Shown here one piece after another: positions 5,762 to 6,735 of a stretch of DNA of 6,735 nt. Source of the stretch: Ignavibacteria bacterium (GTDB lineage Bacteria; Bacteroidota; Ignavibacteria; Ignavibacteriales; Ignavibacteriaceae); the NCBI GenBank assembly GCA_029863735.1, contig JAOTUT010000085.1:1-6735 (forward strand), read 5' to 3'. Every line of letters begins with the position of its first letter. Within the stretch, counting starts at the first letter, position 1. A program made the translations under genes and the position numbers. A model generated the notes under the pieces. That model saw only the letters and a program-made list of their open reading frames with translations. It had not been told where the DNA came from and made no database searches.

Positions 5762-6594
5762 TTAAAAAGAAATTAAATATTATTAACCTGTCAATGATAT
5801 TTCTCATTGTTATAATTTGTGCTGGAAGTATTTACAGTCAGACATCTGCACAAATTTCAATTCCTTTTCAAGTGTATGATAATGCTGGGGGACAGAAAAT
5901 TTTGTATTTCGGTTTAGATCAAACGGCAACGGAAGGTATTGACATTCAACTAGGTGAAAGTGACCTACCGCCGTTCCCACCAATTGGGGCTTTTGATGCA
6001 AGATTTATTCTTCCAAAAAATAATTTTAATGGTTCGCTAAGCTCATGGAAAGATTACAGGTATACTGCGGGATTTCCATTCTCCGATACACTTGAACATA
6101 GACTAAAGTACCAGAGTGCAGAAGGTGCGACGATAATGTATTTTAGCTGGGAGCTCCCTCCTCAAGTTACCGGTCTGTTGCAAGACCTGGTAGGTGGAAT
6201 AGTTGTTAATGTTCCTATAGGCGGATCCGGTGTTTATGAGTTAACGAATTTTACTACAATAAACCAATTAAAATTATTTATCTATTATAATAACATCGTT
6301 ACTGGTGTAGAGGATGAAAATATAAAGCCAATTACGTATATGATGGAGCAGAATTTCCCAAATCCCTTTAATCCATCAACGACCATTAAATATTCAGTGC
6401 AAGAATACGGCGCTGTAAAACTTTCAGTATATAATCTGCTTGGAGAAAGAGTAGCAAAGCTGATGAATGAAACTCTGGCGGCTGGAGACTACCAAGCCGT
6501 TTTTAATGCAAAAGAACTATCATCAGGAGTTTACATCGCAAAATTAGAATCAGTTAATTATAAGCAAACAATAAAAATGATACTATCTAAATAA
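5758..6594 (+). CDS. T9SS cargo protein of 278 residues with LPPxPPxGxFDxRF motif
   Basis: I recognise the general type but no named function. Residues 1 to ~31 form a basic-then-hydrophobic signal peptide. Cleavage is possible after IYS or TSA. Cys21 sits in the hydrophobic core without a lipobox, so lipoprotein processing is unlikely. The cargo part, residues ~32-185, opens with a strand-rich segment, then FGLDQTATEGID, then LPPFPPIGAFDARF at 70-83, and then further strands rich in Tyr, Phe and Gly. Residues ~192-278 are a T9SS type A sorting domain with NFPNPFNPSTTI, LLGERVAKL, SGVYIAKL and a basic IKMILSK tail. Its ATG overlaps the preceding TGA by 4 nt and lacks a clear Shine-Dalgarno, so translation is probably coupled to the cohesin-like gene. 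A shared motif with that protein suggests that the two products act together. The next gene starts 14 nt downstream, consistent with one operon. Confidence 0.94.
   Translation: MIKKKLNIINLSMIFLIVIICAGSIYSQTSAQISIPFQVYDNAGGQKILYFGLDQTATEGIDIQLGESDLPPFPPIGAFDARFILPKNNFNGSLSSWKDYRYTAGFPFSDTLEHRLKYQSAEGATIMYFSWELPPQVTGLLQDLVGGIVVNVPIGGSGVYELTNFTTINQLKLFIYYNNIVTGVEDENIKPITYMMEQNFPNPFNPSTTIKYSVQEYGAVKLSVYNLLGERVAKLMNETLAAGDYQAVFNAKELSSGVYIAKLESVNYKQTIKMILSK
6331..6591 (+). other. T9SS type A sorting domain of the 278-residue protein
   Basis: Residues ~192-278, with NFPNPFNPSTTI, YNLLGERV, SGVYIAKL and a basic tail. It takes up nearly a third of the protein, so the actual cargo is only about 155 residues. 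Confidence 0.92.
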
Positions 6595-6597
6595 AAC

Positions 6598-6604
6598 AAA
6601 AGGA
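6598..6604 (+). promoter_or_regulatory. Ribosome binding site for the gene at the right edge
   Basis: AAAAGGA lies 4 nt before the ATG at 6609 and fixes the start of the partial gene. Confidence 0.65.
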
Positions 6605-6608
6605 ATCT

Positions 6609-6735
6609 ATGAAAAGTGTACTTCTAATTTTCTTGACATCATTTATGATGCTTTCTTTGTCTATGATAGGTCAGAGCGGGCAAGGTTTCGCTCAGACTAA
6701 CGTAACTTATTTAAGCAATTTAAATCAGTATTCTT
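6609..6735 (+). CDS. 5' end of an exported protein, possibly a choice-of-anchor B (LVIVD-repeat type) protein
   Basis: Only 42 codons lie inside the window. The start follows an AAAAGGA site. The first ~29 residues make a signal peptide (MKSVLLIF, a Met/Leu/Ser-rich core, likely cleavage at IGQ or FAQ). The mature N-terminus reads TNVTYLSNLNQYS. This opening resembles N-termini I associate with choice-of-anchor B proteins carrying LVIVD repeats, which are often T9SS cargo in this bacterial group, but the evidence is only about a dozen residues. The gene begins 14 nt after the previous stop, so it probably belongs to the same operon. Confidence is good for an exported protein and low for the family. 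Confidence 0.82.
   Translation, partial: MKSVLLIFLTSFMMLSLSMIGQSGQGFAQTNVTYLSNLNQYS

Noticed and set aside
5818..5820. Cys21 of the 278-residue protein as a lipoprotein cysteine
   Set aside because: The preceding residues are VII, not a lipobox. Better signal peptidase I sites follow, and T9SS cargo is normally not lipidated this way.
5810..6001. Reverse-strand ORF of 63 codons
   Set aside because: It is a shadow of the 278-residue protein gene with no supporting features.

Overview
The window reads as an AT-rich chromosomal segment from a bacterium of the FCB (Bacteroidota/Chlorobi/Ignavibacteriota) group. An Ignavibacteriota-like genome is my best guess. The main evidence is the C-terminal type IX secretion system (T9SS) type A sorting domain with the signature (Y/F)PNPFNPxTxI, seen in full in three proteins and as the C-terminal end of a fourth. 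All genes are on the + strand, and every gene whose start is visible encodes an N-terminal signal peptide. No enzyme, RNA gene, mobile element or CRISPR array is visible.

Layout. Positions 1-148 hold the 3' end of a T9SS cargo gene. Positions 149-307 are an AT-rich leader ending in a good ribosome binding site. Positions 308-2305 encode a 665-residue surface protein: signal peptide, carbohydrate-binding-module-like jelly roll, four tandem ~93-residue Kre9/KNH-like Ig-type repeats, sorting domain. A strong intrinsic terminator follows (2362-2392). The rest of the gap to 2819 is non-coding, with only weak inverted repeats. A second, tightly packed group then starts: a 196-residue exported protein with no sorting domain (2820-3410), a 766-residue protein with two cohesin-like domains (3461-5761, TTG start), a 278-residue T9SS cargo protein overlapping it by 4 nt (5758-6594), and the 5' end of another exported protein (6609-6735, running off the window).

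How they may work together (inference). The second group looks like one operon for a set of secreted or surface-attached structural proteins. The 766-residue protein has two cohesin-like modules flanking an ASPM/SPD-2/Hydin-like module. The upstream 196-residue protein looks like a single divergent cohesin-like module without a surface-targeting signal. The 278-residue protein shares an LPPxPPxGxFDxRF motif with the 766-residue protein. This could be a surface scaffold or adhesion assembly. No dockerin-type calcium-binding repeat is visible in the window, so a classical cohesin-dockerin pair is not shown. The 665-residue protein, separated by the terminator, is probably an independently transcribed adhesin or polysaccharide-binding protein.
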